Of a stretch of 64,000 nucleotides of DNA, positions 20,910 through 30,234 are shown in pieces. The stretch lies in the NCBI RefSeq assembly GCF_003820355.1, contig NZ_RPOK01000005.1, positions 1 to 64,000 on the forward strand. Reading direction: 5' to 3'. The DNA comes from Paralteromonas sediminis. GTDB lineage: Bacteria > Pseudomonadota > Gammaproteobacteria > Enterobacterales > Alteromonadaceae. The notes beneath the pieces were generated by a model. That model was given only the letters and a program-made list of their open reading frames with translations, made no database searches and had not been told where the DNA came from. The stretch's first letter is position 1, and every line of letters starts with the position of its first letter. The position numbers and the translations under genes were made by a program.

Positions 20910-22256
20910 CTAAATTTTGACGGCGGAATAGCGTCTGCCCTTGATTTTTCCCTCACGAAACTGCTTCAGCGTTTTTTTCGCACTGCGAACAGCAACCGCA
21001 AGGAAGGTCGTATTGGACGTTTGCACAATATCGCCAATATCTTCACCCGGTACGCTCGCCTCTTTAATCAACGCGCCCACAATATCGCCCTTTCGCAGCT
21101 TGTCTTTTTTGCCACCTCGAATTTCAATAGCCACATTGCTTGCAGTCATTACACGGTTCGCATGAAAACGCAGATGCTGAACACCGTTTATTCTGCTGCT
21201 TTCAGGGTTGTCACAAAATGCCTTAGCGCGCTCAAGCTCATTATCTGTAGCCAGCGTAATAGCCACACCTTTTTGGCCAGCCCTACCTGTGCGACCAATT
21301 CTGTGAATATGTGTATCCGGCGATTCACTCATATCATAAGCAATCACCAAGTCTACCTTGGGCAAGTCTAACCCTCTTGCGGCCACGTCAGTGGCGACCA
21401 GGATATTTGTGGCATTCAGTGATAGCTTCATCAGTGCACGCTGTCGTTCGTTCTGTTGCATATCACCGTGCATAGTCACCAAATTGAAACCCCGCTCCTT
21501 CAAATTGTCATAGAGCGCTTGGGTCCCTTTTTTGGTCTGACAAAAAACAATGCATTTTTCCGGTTGGCGGTCGGTAAGAATGGCACTAACAGCTTGTTCT
21601 TTTTGCCCACCGTCAGTCTTATAAATGAACTGTTCGATATCTGGCGAATTCCCTTGCTCGCGCACATCAACGGTTACAGGGGAAGAAAGCCACTGCTCTG
21701 CCGACTGAGCAATGGCGTCTGAGTAAGTTGCAGAAAAAAGGCCTGTACGGCAAACCTTGGGAGTGTGACTAAAAATGGCAGCCACTTCCTCGCGCATGCC
21801 CATTTCAAACATGCGATCTGCCTCGTCGAGAATGCGGGTATGCACTTTATCTAACTGCAGTCTTCTCTTTTCCAAATGGTCTAGAACACGGCCCGGTGTA
21901 CCCACAACAATATGACAGGCGCCTTTCAATGCTTTAATTTGCGCCCCTACAGAGTCGCCACCAATCAGAGTCACTGTATGGATGTTGTCAAGTGATTGCG
22001 CAGCATGCTGGCATACCCTGGCTACTTGTTGCGCCAATTCTCTGGTTGGACACAAAATTAAAATTTGCGGGCGGAATAGTGCTGTGTCTAAAAGAGCAAT
22101 GCTGGATAGAGCAAATGCCAGTGTTTTTCCACTGCCTGTAGGCGCCAAACCGATCAGATCACCGCTGGATTTCCACTGCGCCAGCACTTCCGTCTGTATG
22201 GGGGTCAGTGCAGTAACGTTAAGGCGCTGAAGCGCCTTTTCAATAAATGTGTTCAA
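20910..22256 (-). CDS. dbpA: ATP-dependent RNA helicase DbpA
   Basis: This is a 448-residue DEAD-box helicase. Motif I is APTGSGKT (residues about 39-46), motif II DEAD, motif III SAT and motif VI HRIGRTGRAG. A C-terminal DbpA RNA-binding domain (about 375-448, RGGKKDKLRKGDIVGAL and the basic tail) targets hairpin 92 of 23S rRNA in the characterised family member. It therefore likely acts in 50S subunit assembly. Length is close to E. coli DbpA (457). It lies 19 bases downstream of pyrC on the same strand. Confidence 0.93.
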   Translation of the reverse strand: MNTFIEKALQRLNVTALTPIQTEVLAQWKSSGDLIGLAPTGSGKTLAFALSSIALLDTALFRPQILILCPTRELAQQVARVCQHAAQSLDNIHTVTLIGGDSVGAQIKALKGACHIVVGTPGRVLDHLEKRRLQLDKVHTRILDEADRMFEMGMREEVAAIFSHTPKVCRTGLFSATYSDAIAQSAEQWLSSPVTVDVREQGNSPDIEQFIYKTDGGQKEQAVSAILTDRQPEKCIVFCQTKKGTQALYDNLKERGFNLVTMHGDMQQNERQRALMKLSLNATNILVATDVAARGLDLPKVDLVIAYDMSESPDTHIHRIGRTGRAGQKGVAITLATDNELERAKAFCDNPESSRINGVQHLRFHANRVMTASNVAIEIRGGKKDKLRKGDIVGALIKEASVPGEDIGDIVQTSNTTFLAVAVRSAKKTLKQFREGKIKGRRYSAVKI

Positions 22257-22275
22257 AAAACGGTCCGTCCAGTCG

Positions 22276-23307
22276 CTAAGCGAGTTTCCAAGTCAGAGTC
22301 TGACCTGCATAGAAAGGAACAATGTCATCTCCTGTCGGCAGGGCAATACTGTCTGGCACAGTCCAGTCATTTTTGACTAGCGTAATCGTGTCTGTATTTC
22401 GCGGCAAACCGTAGAAATCAGGACCATACAAGCTTGCAAAGCCTTCCAGTTTATCTAGGGCATTGAGCTGTTCAAATACCTCAGCGTATAGCTCTATGGC
22501 ACTCCATGCGCTATAGCACCCTGCGCATCCACAGGCATTTTCCTTTTTGTGCTTTTCATGAGGTGCTGAATCCGTCCCCAAAAAGAATTTGTTTGCCCCT
22601 GACGCCACCACATCACGCAACGCCTGCTGATGTATATTGCGCTTGAGCACGGGCAAGCAATAGTTATGCGGTTTAATGCCGCCTACCAGCAGGTCATTCC
22701 TGTTCAGTAACAAATGCTGTGGAGTAATGGTTGCGGCAACCTTGTCTGAACTGGACAGAACAAACTGTGCCGCGTCTTTGGTTGTGATATGTTCAAACAC
22801 AACCTTCAAATCAGGGAATGTCGCTGTGATATCTACCAAATACTGATCAATGAATTCCTTCTCACGGTCAAAAATATCGACATGCGATTCGGTAACTTCG
22901 CCATGTATAAGCAAGAGCATGCCCACTTCAGCCATGGTTTCGAAGACTGGATACAATGACTTAATACCCTCTACAGCGGCATCACTGTTGGTTGTTGCAC
23001 CCGCCGGATAAAGTTTGCTGGCCACTATACCTTTTTGTCTGGCCTCGCGAATATCTTCGGCCGTGGTTGTATTAGTCAAGTATAAGGTTACCAGAGGTTC
23101 GAGGGTCTGGCCTTCTGGTACAGCATCCAGGATGCGTTGTTTGTACGCCATTGCCATGTCTGCATTGGTAACAGGCGGGACTAAATTGGGCATGGCAATA
23201 GCACGGTTAAAGCAGCGCGCTGTAGCAGGCACAGTTTCTTTCAACATCTCACCATCTCGAAAGTGAAGATGCCAGTCATCGGGGCGAATAAGGGTAATTG
23301 ATTGCAT
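22276..23307 (-). CDS. pyrC: Dihydroorotase
   Basis: This 343-residue zinc enzyme interconverts N-carbamoyl-aspartate and dihydroorotate in pyrimidine synthesis. The metal-binding HLHFRD is at residues 14-19, the carboxylated-lysine region is [10 protein letters not shown], the histidine segments are LLIHGE and VFEHITT, and the catalytic segment is LGTDSAPH. It is of the class II (E. coli-like) type. It is followed closely by dbpA. A 155-base divergent region (23308-23462) separates it from the acyltransferase gene, and no regulatory hairpin was recognised there. Confidence 0.97.
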   Translation of the reverse strand: MQSITLIRPDDWHLHFRDGEMLKETVPATARCFNRAIAMPNLVPPVTNADMAMAYKQRILDAVPEGQTLEPLVTLYLTNTTTAEDIREARQKGIVASKLYPAGATTNSDAAVEGIKSLYPVFETMAEVGMLLLIHGEVTESHVDIFDREKEFIDQYLVDITATFPDLKVVFEHITTKDAAQFVLSSSDKVAATITPQHLLLNRNDLLVGGIKPHNYCLPVLKRNIHQQALRDVVASGANKFFLGTDSAPHEKHKKENACGCAGCYSAWSAIELYAEVFEQLNALDKLEGFASLYGPDFYGLPRNTDTITLVKNDWTVPDSIALPTGDDIVPFYAGQTLTWKLA

Positions 23308-23462
23308 AAAAATACAAAGCGAGTAATAGTACTTAAATTATGCCAGAAATGGGCTTTTTGCGCACCCCTTGTGCTTTAAATTAGAGAAAATAGGGTGTAC
23401 TCAGAATGTTTTTGCACAAAGTCCGTGTCTTTATTACTTAGTCAATCATTCACCATTACATT

Positions 23463-25202
23463 ATGCCGTTATCCATAGAACCTTTTCTTACTGCTCCCCG
23501 AACGCCTCTCTTAAAAAAATTAGTCGCCAGTGCACTAGACAGGATGTTGGGTATTAAGAAAATGAGCGATTTGTATGATGAATATCAATTGGAAGACACG
23601 GAGGGCGAAACATTTCTTAAAGAGGTATTGGCGAAACTGCACGTTAACCTGACAGGCATTGACAGCCTAGCCAGTACTATCCCAAAAACTGGTCCGGTCA
23701 TTATTGCCGCAAACCACCCTTTTGGCGGGCTTGAAGGTGTCATCATGTTGCACGTGATCACCAAAGTCAGACCTGATATAAAAGTATTGGCTAATACAGG
23801 GTTATCACTCTTCCCACAAATGGCCATGTGGAGCATTTTTACGAACCCGTTAAAAGCAAACAACCCTAAAAACGCACCGTCTCTCAGAGCGTGCAAAAAA
23901 CATCTTCTCAATGATGGCGCTTTACTGTTATTCCCAGCAGGACGGGTGGGATACTTTCGCAAAGATCGGGGCAGAATTGCCGATCACGAATGGAACAGGA
24001 TAATCAGCCGATTTGTAAGCCTTCCTAATGTCAAGTATTGCCCTGTTTATATTCATGGACAAAACAGTCCGTTGTTTTATCGCTTAGGTAAAGTTTGGTA
24101 TCGCTTCAGATTACTCATGCTAGCGCGAGAATTAACCAATAAGCATAATGCAAGCGTGTCATTGCATTGTTCGCATGCCAACGATATTAGTAAGACTGTC
24201 AGTCAAATGAACGATGATGAGGGAAGTGAATTTTGCCGTGCATTAAGTTACATTCATCATCCTGAGTACATTGAGGAATGGCCGACCACTGCACAACAAC
24301 ACTTAAAGCCTATTGCAAGTGCCTTGCCCAAAGCGCGTATCTTATTGGAAGCCAACGCGCTTCCCAAAGCACAATGTCTGTTTTCACAAGGCAAAATGAC
24401 CGCCTATTTTGCTTCCGCAGATCAAATACCTGACATCCTTTACGAAATAACCCGAAGACGAGAAATTGTCTTCCGCATGCACAATGAAGGCAGTGGTGAG
24501 CCTGTAGATACTGACAAATTTGACACCACGTACACGCACCTTTTTGTAATTGACGGTGAAAATGGTGAGGTTGCAGGTGCCTATCGTATGGGGCAAACCG
24601 ATAAATTGTTAGCCACATCGGGTAGCGCCGGGCTTTATCTTTCGCAAATGTTTGCGTTTGAAGAAGCGTTTGTTAACCACCGCCAACCCTGCCTTGAGAT
24701 GGGCCGCTCATTTTTAATGCCAGCATATCAAAAATCGCGTTTGGGGTTGTTCATGCTGTGGCGTGCTATCGGTGAGTTTGTGGTCAGGCACCCCCAATAC
24801 AAAGTGTTATATGGTACTGTCTCGCTAAGTAAACTCTACGACAAACGCAGTATTAAGCTGATAGAAACTTTGGCTGTTACTAAAACTAACAGGGTTGCTC
24901 CTCATGCAAGCTTTGACTATACACTTTCACCTGAGGTGCAGTTGTTTTTGGCACGCGCTTCTCAGGCAACTGATGTTATTGCCTACCTAGACACCTGGCT
25001 TAGCTTCACAGAAACAGATCAAAAGAAATTGCCTGTTTTGCTTCGCCAATACGCCAGTTTAGGTGCCACATTTCACTGTCTTGGCGTTGATAAAAACTTT
25101 GCAGACACACCGGGGCTGCTTTTGAGTGTAGATTTGAGCCAAGCACCAGAAAAACGACTCAAACAGTTTTTAGGGCCAAACTGGCAAAAAATAGCACGCT
25201 GA
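23463..25202 (+). CDS. Two-domain acyltransferase, probable ornithine-lipid synthase (OlsF type)
   Basis: This 579-residue protein has an N-terminal PlsC-type O-acyltransferase (residues about 60-260, with the NHPFGG motif near 80-85 and FPAGR near 158-162). Its C-terminal half (about 290-560) resembles OlsB, the N-acyltransferase of ornithine lipid synthesis related to GNAT proteins (LFVIDGENGEVAGAYR and LEMGRSFLMPAYQ segments). Such fusions correspond to OlsF, which makes ornithine lipids in Serratia and Flavobacterium, phosphorus-free membrane lipids often used under phosphate limitation. It stands alone, divergent from pyrC and convergent with the DinB-like gene, with no phosphate-control box recognised upstream. 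Product identity is inferred from domain order. Confidence 0.8.
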   Translation: MPLSIEPFLTAPRTPLLKKLVASALDRMLGIKKMSDLYDEYQLEDTEGETFLKEVLAKLHVNLTGIDSLASTIPKTGPVIIAANHPFGGLEGVIMLHVITKVRPDIKVLANTGLSLFPQMAMWSIFTNPLKANNPKNAPSLRACKKHLLNDGALLLFPAGRVGYFRKDRGRIADHEWNRIISRFVSLPNVKYCPVYIHGQNSPLFYRLGKVWYRFRLLMLARELTNKHNASVSLHCSHANDISKTVSQMNDDEGSEFCRALSYIHHPEYIEEWPTTAQQHLKPIASALPKARILLEANALPKAQCLFSQGKMTAYFASADQIPDILYEITRRREIVFRMHNEGSGEPVDTDKFDTTYTHLFVIDGENGEVAGAYRMGQTDKLLATSGSAGLYLSQMFAFEEAFVNHRQPCLEMGRSFLMPAYQKSRLGLFMLWRAIGEFVVRHPQYKVLYGTVSLSKLYDKRSIKLIETLAVTKTNRVAPHASFDYTLSPEVQLFLARASQATDVIAYLDTWLSFTETDQKKLPVLLRQYASLGATFHCLGVDKNFADTPGLLLSVDLSQAPEKRLKQFLGPNWQKIAR

Positions 25203-25210
25203 TTGATTGG

Positions 25211-25711
25211 CTATGCTTGTTGGCTTTTCAAGGTAGCAGGTGCTACACCCACATGTGATGGTAGCGACACCGCAAATGCTGCGGCAAGCTGTTTGATAAA
25301 TGCAAAGTGATGGATAGCATGGCTGCTCACAAAACTGAGTTCACGCCCTAGTGTAGACCATACTGTGTTGTGCTCAGTGACGACTTTCAATTTTTTCTCA
25401 TGCTCTTGCTCAGACAAGTTTGCTAACCATTCACTCACCTGCTCCCAATACGTTAATGCCATTGAGAGATCCGATTCCACTGATGAGTGCCGAGCACGTT
25501 GGTTGTAATCAATGTAGGCCGCGCCTAAACCCAGCATAAGCGCTTGGTAATGATCAAGAATGTGACGAATATGTTCACCAATAGAGCTATTAAAAGGGCC
25601 TGGCGGTATCGCGTCATACTGCTCATTAGACAGTGATTTAAGGATAATATTGGCGTGATGTACGGGTGCCAAAAAGCTATCAACAGGTGGGGTAGCGGCA
25701 GATGTTGTCAC
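25211..25711 (-). CDS. DinB-like four-helix protein
   Basis: This 166-residue protein has the DinB/YfiT-like layout: four helices with conserved histidines in HHANIILKSL (residue about 18), GEHIRHILDHY (about 46-55) and SHAIHHFAFIK (about 130-140). These would form a divalent-metal site. Members include thiol-dependent transferases and many proteins of unknown function. Its name comes from the fold and does not imply DNA polymerase IV. It converges on the acyltransferase gene with eight bases between stop codons. No function is assigned. Confidence 0.75.
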   Translation of the reverse strand: MTTSAATPPVDSFLAPVHHANIILKSLSNEQYDAIPPGPFNSSIGEHIRHILDHYQALMLGLGAAYIDYNQRARHSSVESDLSMALTYWEQVSEWLANLSEQEHEKKLKVVTEHNTVWSTLGRELSFVSSHAIHHFAFIKQLAAAFAVSLPSHVGVAPATLKSQQA

Positions 25712-25849
25712 GTGCCTATGTTCCTTATTCTACGCTAACTATCTTGTCAGCTCTTTTTCTCATAGGTGTAAAGACCGCTAAACTCTGTTATTGCTTTCAT
25801 ACGACGCGCCAGCGATCAGATATTAAGGTGACACATCTGAAGATAAATG

Positions 25850-26380
25850 TCATGCCGAATGGGCTACTCGGATGAGTTTAGATACATCAAACCCTTCCTC
25901 TTCCGCTTTCTTCACAAGCTCCCTGTAGGTCGCTTCATTCACATTTGGATCTCGGGCCAGAATCCACAGGTAGCTCCTGTCAGGTCCGGTGACTAAAGAG
26001 TAAGAATAATTGTTCTTATCTAGTTCAAACACTACATAACTGGCGTAAAAGGGGCCAAAGAAGGACACTTTCAAGTGCCCTCGGCTTTGATCACCAACGA
26101 AGTAGGCCTTGCCATCGGCACTCTCCCACAACCCCTTGCTGTCGATAAACCCCTCATTGAGGACATCCAGTCCACCATCCTCCCTAAGTGTGTAGGTCGC
26201 GGTGACATTTGACATTCCACGCTCAAAGCTATGGTCAAAACGCGCTATTTCATACCATTTCCCCAGGTATCTATTTACCTGAAAATCATCAACAGGCGTT
26301 ATGCCTTCGGGTACCGAAGTGCAACTCGCGGTTAACACTAATAGAAAAATTAATCCAAAAGAGCCAGCAATCTTTTTCAT
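25850..26380 (-). CDS. blc: Outer-membrane lipocalin Blc
   Basis: This is a 176-residue lipoprotein. The signal peptide ends in the lipobox LTASC, with lipidated Cys near residue 20, and the residue after it is Thr, consistent with sorting to the outer membrane. The lipocalin signature NRYLGKWYEIARFDHSFERG is at residues about 37-56, and later strands include the family's conserved YLWILARDP. Blc proteins bind fatty acids or lysophospholipids and are thought to help in membrane maintenance. It is divergent from the aldo/keto reductase with a short 45-base gap. Confidence 0.93.
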   Translation of the reverse strand: MKKIAGSFGLIFLLVLTASCTSVPEGITPVDDFQVNRYLGKWYEIARFDHSFERGMSNVTATYTLREDGGLDVLNEGFIDSKGLWESADGKAYFVGDQSRGHLKVSFFGPFYASYVVFELDKNNYSYSLVTGPDRSYLWILARDPNVNEATYRELVKKAEEEGFDVSKLIRVAHSA

Positions 26381-26425
26381 AGTTAGAGTACTATTTCATT
26401 ATTCTAGTTATGTGAGTTAATAAAT

Positions 26426-27358
26426 ATGCAAAGAGCCAGAAGCGAGATCATATACGGATGCATGGGTTTCGGTGGAGATTGGAGTACAGCGCCAATAAGT
26501 AAGGCCGACCAACTAAAAGCAACCACCTTGATTGAAACAGCCATAGAGCAAGGCGTAACCACGTTTGACCATGCTGATATTTACACACTAGGCAAAGCAG
26601 AGGAAGTATTTGGCAATGTGTTACGCACCCAGCCTGCACTCAGAGATAAGATTCAGATTCAGACAAAGTGTGGCATACGCTTTCAGTCTGAGACTGCACC
26701 AGGGCGCTATGATTTTTCTAAGGCCTGGATAGAAGCTAGCGTAGATGGTTCGCTAAAACGTCTTCAAATTGAGCAAATAGACACCTTGTTGTTACATCGT
26801 CCCGATGCTCTCGTCGAGGTCGATGAACTCGCTGAGACACTCAGCGGACTCATAGATAGCGGTAAAATAAAACACGTTGGTGTGTCTAACATGAACCGGT
26901 TTCAGATTGCACTGCTTCAGTCTTCACTACCCTTTCCAATTACAGCCAACCAGTTAGAAATCAGCTTACTACATGCTGATTTAATTAAAGAAGGCTTATT
27001 CTTTAATACGGGAGAGAGCCAAAACGGCGCAGATACGTTGGCATTTTGTCAGGCTAATAGGGTCAGCATTCAAGCCTGGGGGAGTCTGGCACAAGGAAAA
27101 CTAACCGGTGGTACAGCCACTTCAGAAGCAGAGATGAAAACAGCAGAATTGGTTCAGCAGTTAGCCGAAGAGTACCGCTGTTCAAAAGAAGCCATTGTTA
27201 TCGCTTGGTTGTTGCGCCACCCAGCACAGATTGCACCTGTATTGGGCACCACCAACCCTGCACGGTTAACTGCATGCATGCAGGCGGCGGATATTTGGCT
27301 AACTAGGGAGCACTGGTACCAACTCCTCATTACCGCTTTGGGTAAGCCTCTGCCGTAA
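26426..27358 (+). CDS. Aldo/keto reductase (YdhF-like)
   Basis: This 310-residue NADPH-dependent oxidoreductase has a TIM-barrel fold. The catalytic tetrad is visible: Asp in TFDHADIY (residue about 47), Tyr in the same segment (about 52), Lys in IQTKCG (about 78) and His in LLLHRPD (about 112). The cofactor-binding C-terminal segment includes PVLGTTNPARL. It resembles E. coli YdhF, whose physiological substrate is unknown. A possible downstream partner is the small CPXCG protein, 100 bases later. Confidence 0.9.
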   Translation: MQRARSEIIYGCMGFGGDWSTAPISKADQLKATTLIETAIEQGVTTFDHADIYTLGKAEEVFGNVLRTQPALRDKIQIQTKCGIRFQSETAPGRYDFSKAWIEASVDGSLKRLQIEQIDTLLLHRPDALVEVDELAETLSGLIDSGKIKHVGVSNMNRFQIALLQSSLPFPITANQLEISLLHADLIKEGLFFNTGESQNGADTLAFCQANRVSIQAWGSLAQGKLTGGTATSEAEMKTAELVQQLAEEYRCSKEAIVIAWLLRHPAQIAPVLGTTNPARLTACMQAADIWLTREHWYQLLITALGKPLP

Positions 27359-27459
27359 AAAATTGTGTGTTAATTGCTAGCGAACTCCTGTTTACGGCCT
27401 ATACTTTTAAGGTGGCTAGGGGATTGAGTAGTGCCCTTACTGATTACATGGAGAAGTAC

Positions 27460-27666
27460 ATGCTAGCAGGCGTAAAACAAGAATTTTTGTGTCCTCATTG
27501 TGGTGGTTTGAACACTTATATTACCGGTGAAAATTGTGCACTTAAGGAGGAATTGGTGTGTTGTGTTCACTGTAGAGAGACCATCAATGTCATCCCGGCA
27601 GCAGGCGTTGATAATTCAGTGAATTTGATTGTATCTGATTGTGATGCCAACGCGGCTACCCGGTAG
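27460..27666 (+). CDS. CPXCG-motif cysteine-rich small protein
   Basis: This 68-residue protein matches the small CPXCG family: an N-terminal FLCPHCGG followed about 25 residues later by VCCVHCRETINV. Together they suggest a zinc ribbon. The frame is open from 27367 (GTG), but I chose the ATG at 27460 because GGAG stands six bases before it and family members start just ahead of the first CPxCG. Function is unknown. It is encoded downstream of the aldo/keto reductase and converges on folE with ten bases between. Confidence 0.75.
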   Translation: MLAGVKQEFLCPHCGGLNTYITGENCALKEELVCCVHCRETINVIPAAGVDNSVNLIVSDCDANAATR

Positions 27667-27676
27667 CCGCACCTTC

Positions 27677-28363
27677 TTAACTTTCGAAGAATTCTCTTCT
27701 CATCTGTGGGTCAGTGTTAAATACACCACCCAGCGCGGACGTTTTAGTGTATGAATTGCTATCACGGATCCCTCTAGCTTTTACACAATAATGCGTGGCA
27801 TTAATACTCACCGCCACGTCTTCAGTGCCCGTGAGCGCCTGGATTGCCACCATAACTTGCTGTGTTAACCGTTCCTGAACTTGCGGTCGCTGTGCAAAAA
27901 AGCCAACGAGCCGATTTATTTTCGACAAACCTAAAACGGTCCGTTTTGGAATATATGAAACACTGGCAGTGCCATCGATGGTTACAAAATGGTGTTCACA
28001 AGTGCTTGTCAAACTAATGTCTGACACTTGCACTGGCTGATTCAAACGCATTTTATTTTCAATTTGCGTGATTTTAGGGAACTTGCTGTAGTCTAGACCC
28101 GAAAAAATTTCATTCACATACATCTTTGCGATTCGATTCGGCGTGTCCATTAGGCTGTCATCGGTCAAATCCAGACCTAAAGTTTCCATTACATCTCGCA
28201 TCGCATTTTCAATCTTAGCACGCTTCGCCTCGTCACTGAGGTGATTTTCTACCATCGGCGTTTCAAGCCCTTGGCTGATAAGCGCATCGCGCACGATAAC
28301 GGCCTCTTTAGTAAGAGACGGTTCACTACGACTACGCATTACGACTGCTTCTTTTGACAACAT
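27677..28363 (-). CDS. folE: GTP cyclohydrolase I
   Basis: This converts GTP to dihydroneopterin triphosphate, the first step of tetrahydrofolate (and monapterin) synthesis, as a zinc-dependent homodecamer. Zinc ligands are in TSTCEHHF and HYCVKARG, and the GLSKINR and QVQERLTQQ segments are typical. The frame extends to an ATG at 28411, but GGAAG lies five bases before the ATG at 28363, giving 228 residues, close to E. coli FolE (222). It is divergent from folM across a gap of about 117 bases, a functional pairing. Confidence 0.95.
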   Translation of the reverse strand: MLSKEAVVMRSRSEPSLTKEAVIVRDALISQGLETPMVENHLSDEAKRAKIENAMRDVMETLGLDLTDDSLMDTPNRIAKMYVNEIFSGLDYSKFPKITQIENKMRLNQPVQVSDISLTSTCEHHFVTIDGTASVSYIPKRTVLGLSKINRLVGFFAQRPQVQERLTQQVMVAIQALTGTEDVAVSINATHYCVKARGIRDSNSYTKTSALGGVFNTDPQMRREFFES

Positions 28364-28480
28364 GTATTCTTCCGGTGTTGTATTTTTAGACTGATACGTA
28401 ACACAACCCATATAAGGTTTAATCGAATTTCGGCGAACGGTACTATAAGCTATTCAAATACAGCATGTCAGGAATGAATT

Positions 28481-29188
28481 TTGACTTCACCGATCCTACT
28501 CACTGGCGGTACACAACGCCTTGGACTCGCCATTGCAGAGATGCTCTTAGACAAAGGCGAGACCTTAATCATAACATACCGCACCGCAAAACCGGCAGTA
28601 GATTTATTGGCCAAGAAAGGCGCCACTATGATCCAGTGCGACTTCCAACGGCAGGAGGACATTGAAAGCCTAATAGCACAGGTGCGCAATCAAGCTCCTG
28701 TGCTGAAGTGTATTATTCACAATGCTTCAGATTGGGATGCCGAGAAGGACAATTTGGCAAGCCCTGAGATTCTGCAAAAAATGATGCAAGTTCACGTTAA
28801 TGCGCCGTATTTGATTAACTGGGCGCTGGAGGGCAACTTAAGGCAGTTCAACGGATTTGCCGATATTATCCACATGACAGACTATGTTCAGGAGACAGGC
28901 AGCGCCAAACATGTTGCTTATGCAGCAAGCAAAGCCGCATTGCACAACCTGACACTCTCCTTTGCGAAAAAGCTGGCGCCTGATGTAAAAGTGAATAGTA
29001 TTGCGCCTGCTCTGGTTATGTTTAACGAGTGGGATGATGACGCATACCGCGAAAAATCACAGAAAAAGTCACTGCTCGAGAAAGTGCCAGGGGCAATAGA
29101 AGCGGTAAAAGCCGTTGAGTATTTGCTGAATAGTGACTACGTAACAGGCCAAACGCTACACCTTAACGGCGGAAGACATCTAAAATGA
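28481..29188 (+). CDS. folM: Dihydromonapterin reductase
   Basis: This 235-residue short-chain dehydrogenase has the N-terminal nucleotide-binding motif TGGTQRLG with the variant Thr-Gly-Gly typical of FolM. The catalytic YAASK is near residue 148-152, and the C-terminus is GQTLHLNGGRHLK. FolM reduces dihydromonapterin (and, weakly, dihydrofolate) with NADPH. The start is a TTG at 28481, preceded by AGGA about seven bases away; no ATG fits. The last codon overlaps the aguA start by four bases (ATGA). Confidence 0.85.
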   Translation: MTSPILLTGGTQRLGLAIAEMLLDKGETLIITYRTAKPAVDLLAKKGATMIQCDFQRQEDIESLIAQVRNQAPVLKCIIHNASDWDAEKDNLASPEILQKMMQVHVNAPYLINWALEGNLRQFNGFADIIHMTDYVQETGSAKHVAYAASKAALHNLTLSFAKKLAPDVKVNSIAPALVMFNEWDDDAYREKSQKKSLLEKVPGAIEAVKAVEYLLNSDYVTGQTLHLNGGRHLK

Positions 29189-30234
29189 AACAGCTCATGC
29201 CCGAATGGGCGCCTTGTGAGGCAGTTATACTTGCCTGGCCAGACAAACACACAGATTGGGCTCCCTGGTTAGCAGACGCTCAACAGACCTATCTAAACCT
29301 AATCGATGTCATCAATGCTGCTGGCGCAATGGTGATATTACTGTGTAAAGACGCATCAATGACGCGCGTAAAAGACATGCTGACAGCATCCCAGAGGGTC
29401 CTTATTGTAGAAGCAAGTTACAATGACACTTGGGTTAGAGACTATGCATTCTTGACATGTCAAAGCCCAGATGGCCCTACCCCTGTGGAATTTAGCTTTA
29501 ATGGTTGGGGACAAAAGTTTGATGCGTCAAAAGACAATATGATCAATAAGAAGGTATTAGCCTCATTGTGTAGAAAACCCTTGGAGAGTAGTCAGGTCAT
29601 TGCTGAAGGTGGTGCATTGGAGATAGACGATAGCGGAAACCTAATCTCGACTTCACTGTGCCTGCTCAATCCTAAACGCAATGGTGCGATGTCCCTATCG
29701 GAGTATCATGATATTTTTGCTGACATGTTGGGTTGCTCCTCGTTTACTGCATTTGAGAACGGGCATTTGGACGGCGATGATACTGATGGCCATATCGATA
29801 CTTTGGTTCGCTTTACACCATCACAAGGTATAGTGATTCAAGCCTGTGACAACAACCCTGAAGATACCCATTATCAGGGGCTTTGCGATTTGGTAGCAGA
29901 ATGTAAAACAAGTTTTCCTGAGTACCAAACATTCACCCTACCATTGCCAAATATAACTAACCAAGATGGTGACAGGCTTCCAGCTTCTTATGCTAACTAT
30001 CTGATATGCAACGACTCAGTTTTAGTCCCTGTCTACAATCAACGTGAAGACGCTGAGGCGCTGCGCAGTATAAGGAACGCTTACCCGGGCTATCGAATTG
30101 TTGATGTCGATTGTTCAACTTTAATAAATCAATTTGGGAGCTTACACTGCATCACCATGCAAGTTCCCCGCGGTACACTTAACGATGAAGTAGTAGCCGC
30201 AGTAAATAATGGAGTGTGTATCTATGCGCCCTGA
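29185..30234 (+). CDS. aguA: Agmatine deiminase
   Basis: This 349-residue peptidyl-arginine deiminase-like enzyme hydrolyses agmatine to N-carbamoylputrescine and ammonia. Key segments are VRDYAF (residues about 84-89), GGALEIDD, the His-containing DGHIDTLVRF (about 211-220) and the catalytic Cys in LHCITMQVPRG near the C-terminus. The start ATG overlaps the folM stop, and the 3' end overlaps aguB, so folM-aguA-aguB should be one transcript with coupled translation. With AguB it gives putrescine from agmatine. No speA-like gene for agmatine formation is in this window. Confidence 0.93.
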   Translation: MKQLMPEWAPCEAVILAWPDKHTDWAPWLADAQQTYLNLIDVINAAGAMVILLCKDASMTRVKDMLTASQRVLIVEASYNDTWVRDYAFLTCQSPDGPTPVEFSFNGWGQKFDASKDNMINKKVLASLCRKPLESSQVIAEGGALEIDDSGNLISTSLCLLNPKRNGAMSLSEYHDIFADMLGCSSFTAFENGHLDGDDTDGHIDTLVRFTPSQGIVIQACDNNPEDTHYQGLCDLVAECKTSFPEYQTFTLPLPNITNQDGDRLPASYANYLICNDSVLVPVYNQREDAEALRSIRNAYPGYRIVDVDCSTLINQFGSLHCITMQVPRGTLNDEVVAAVNNGVCIYAP

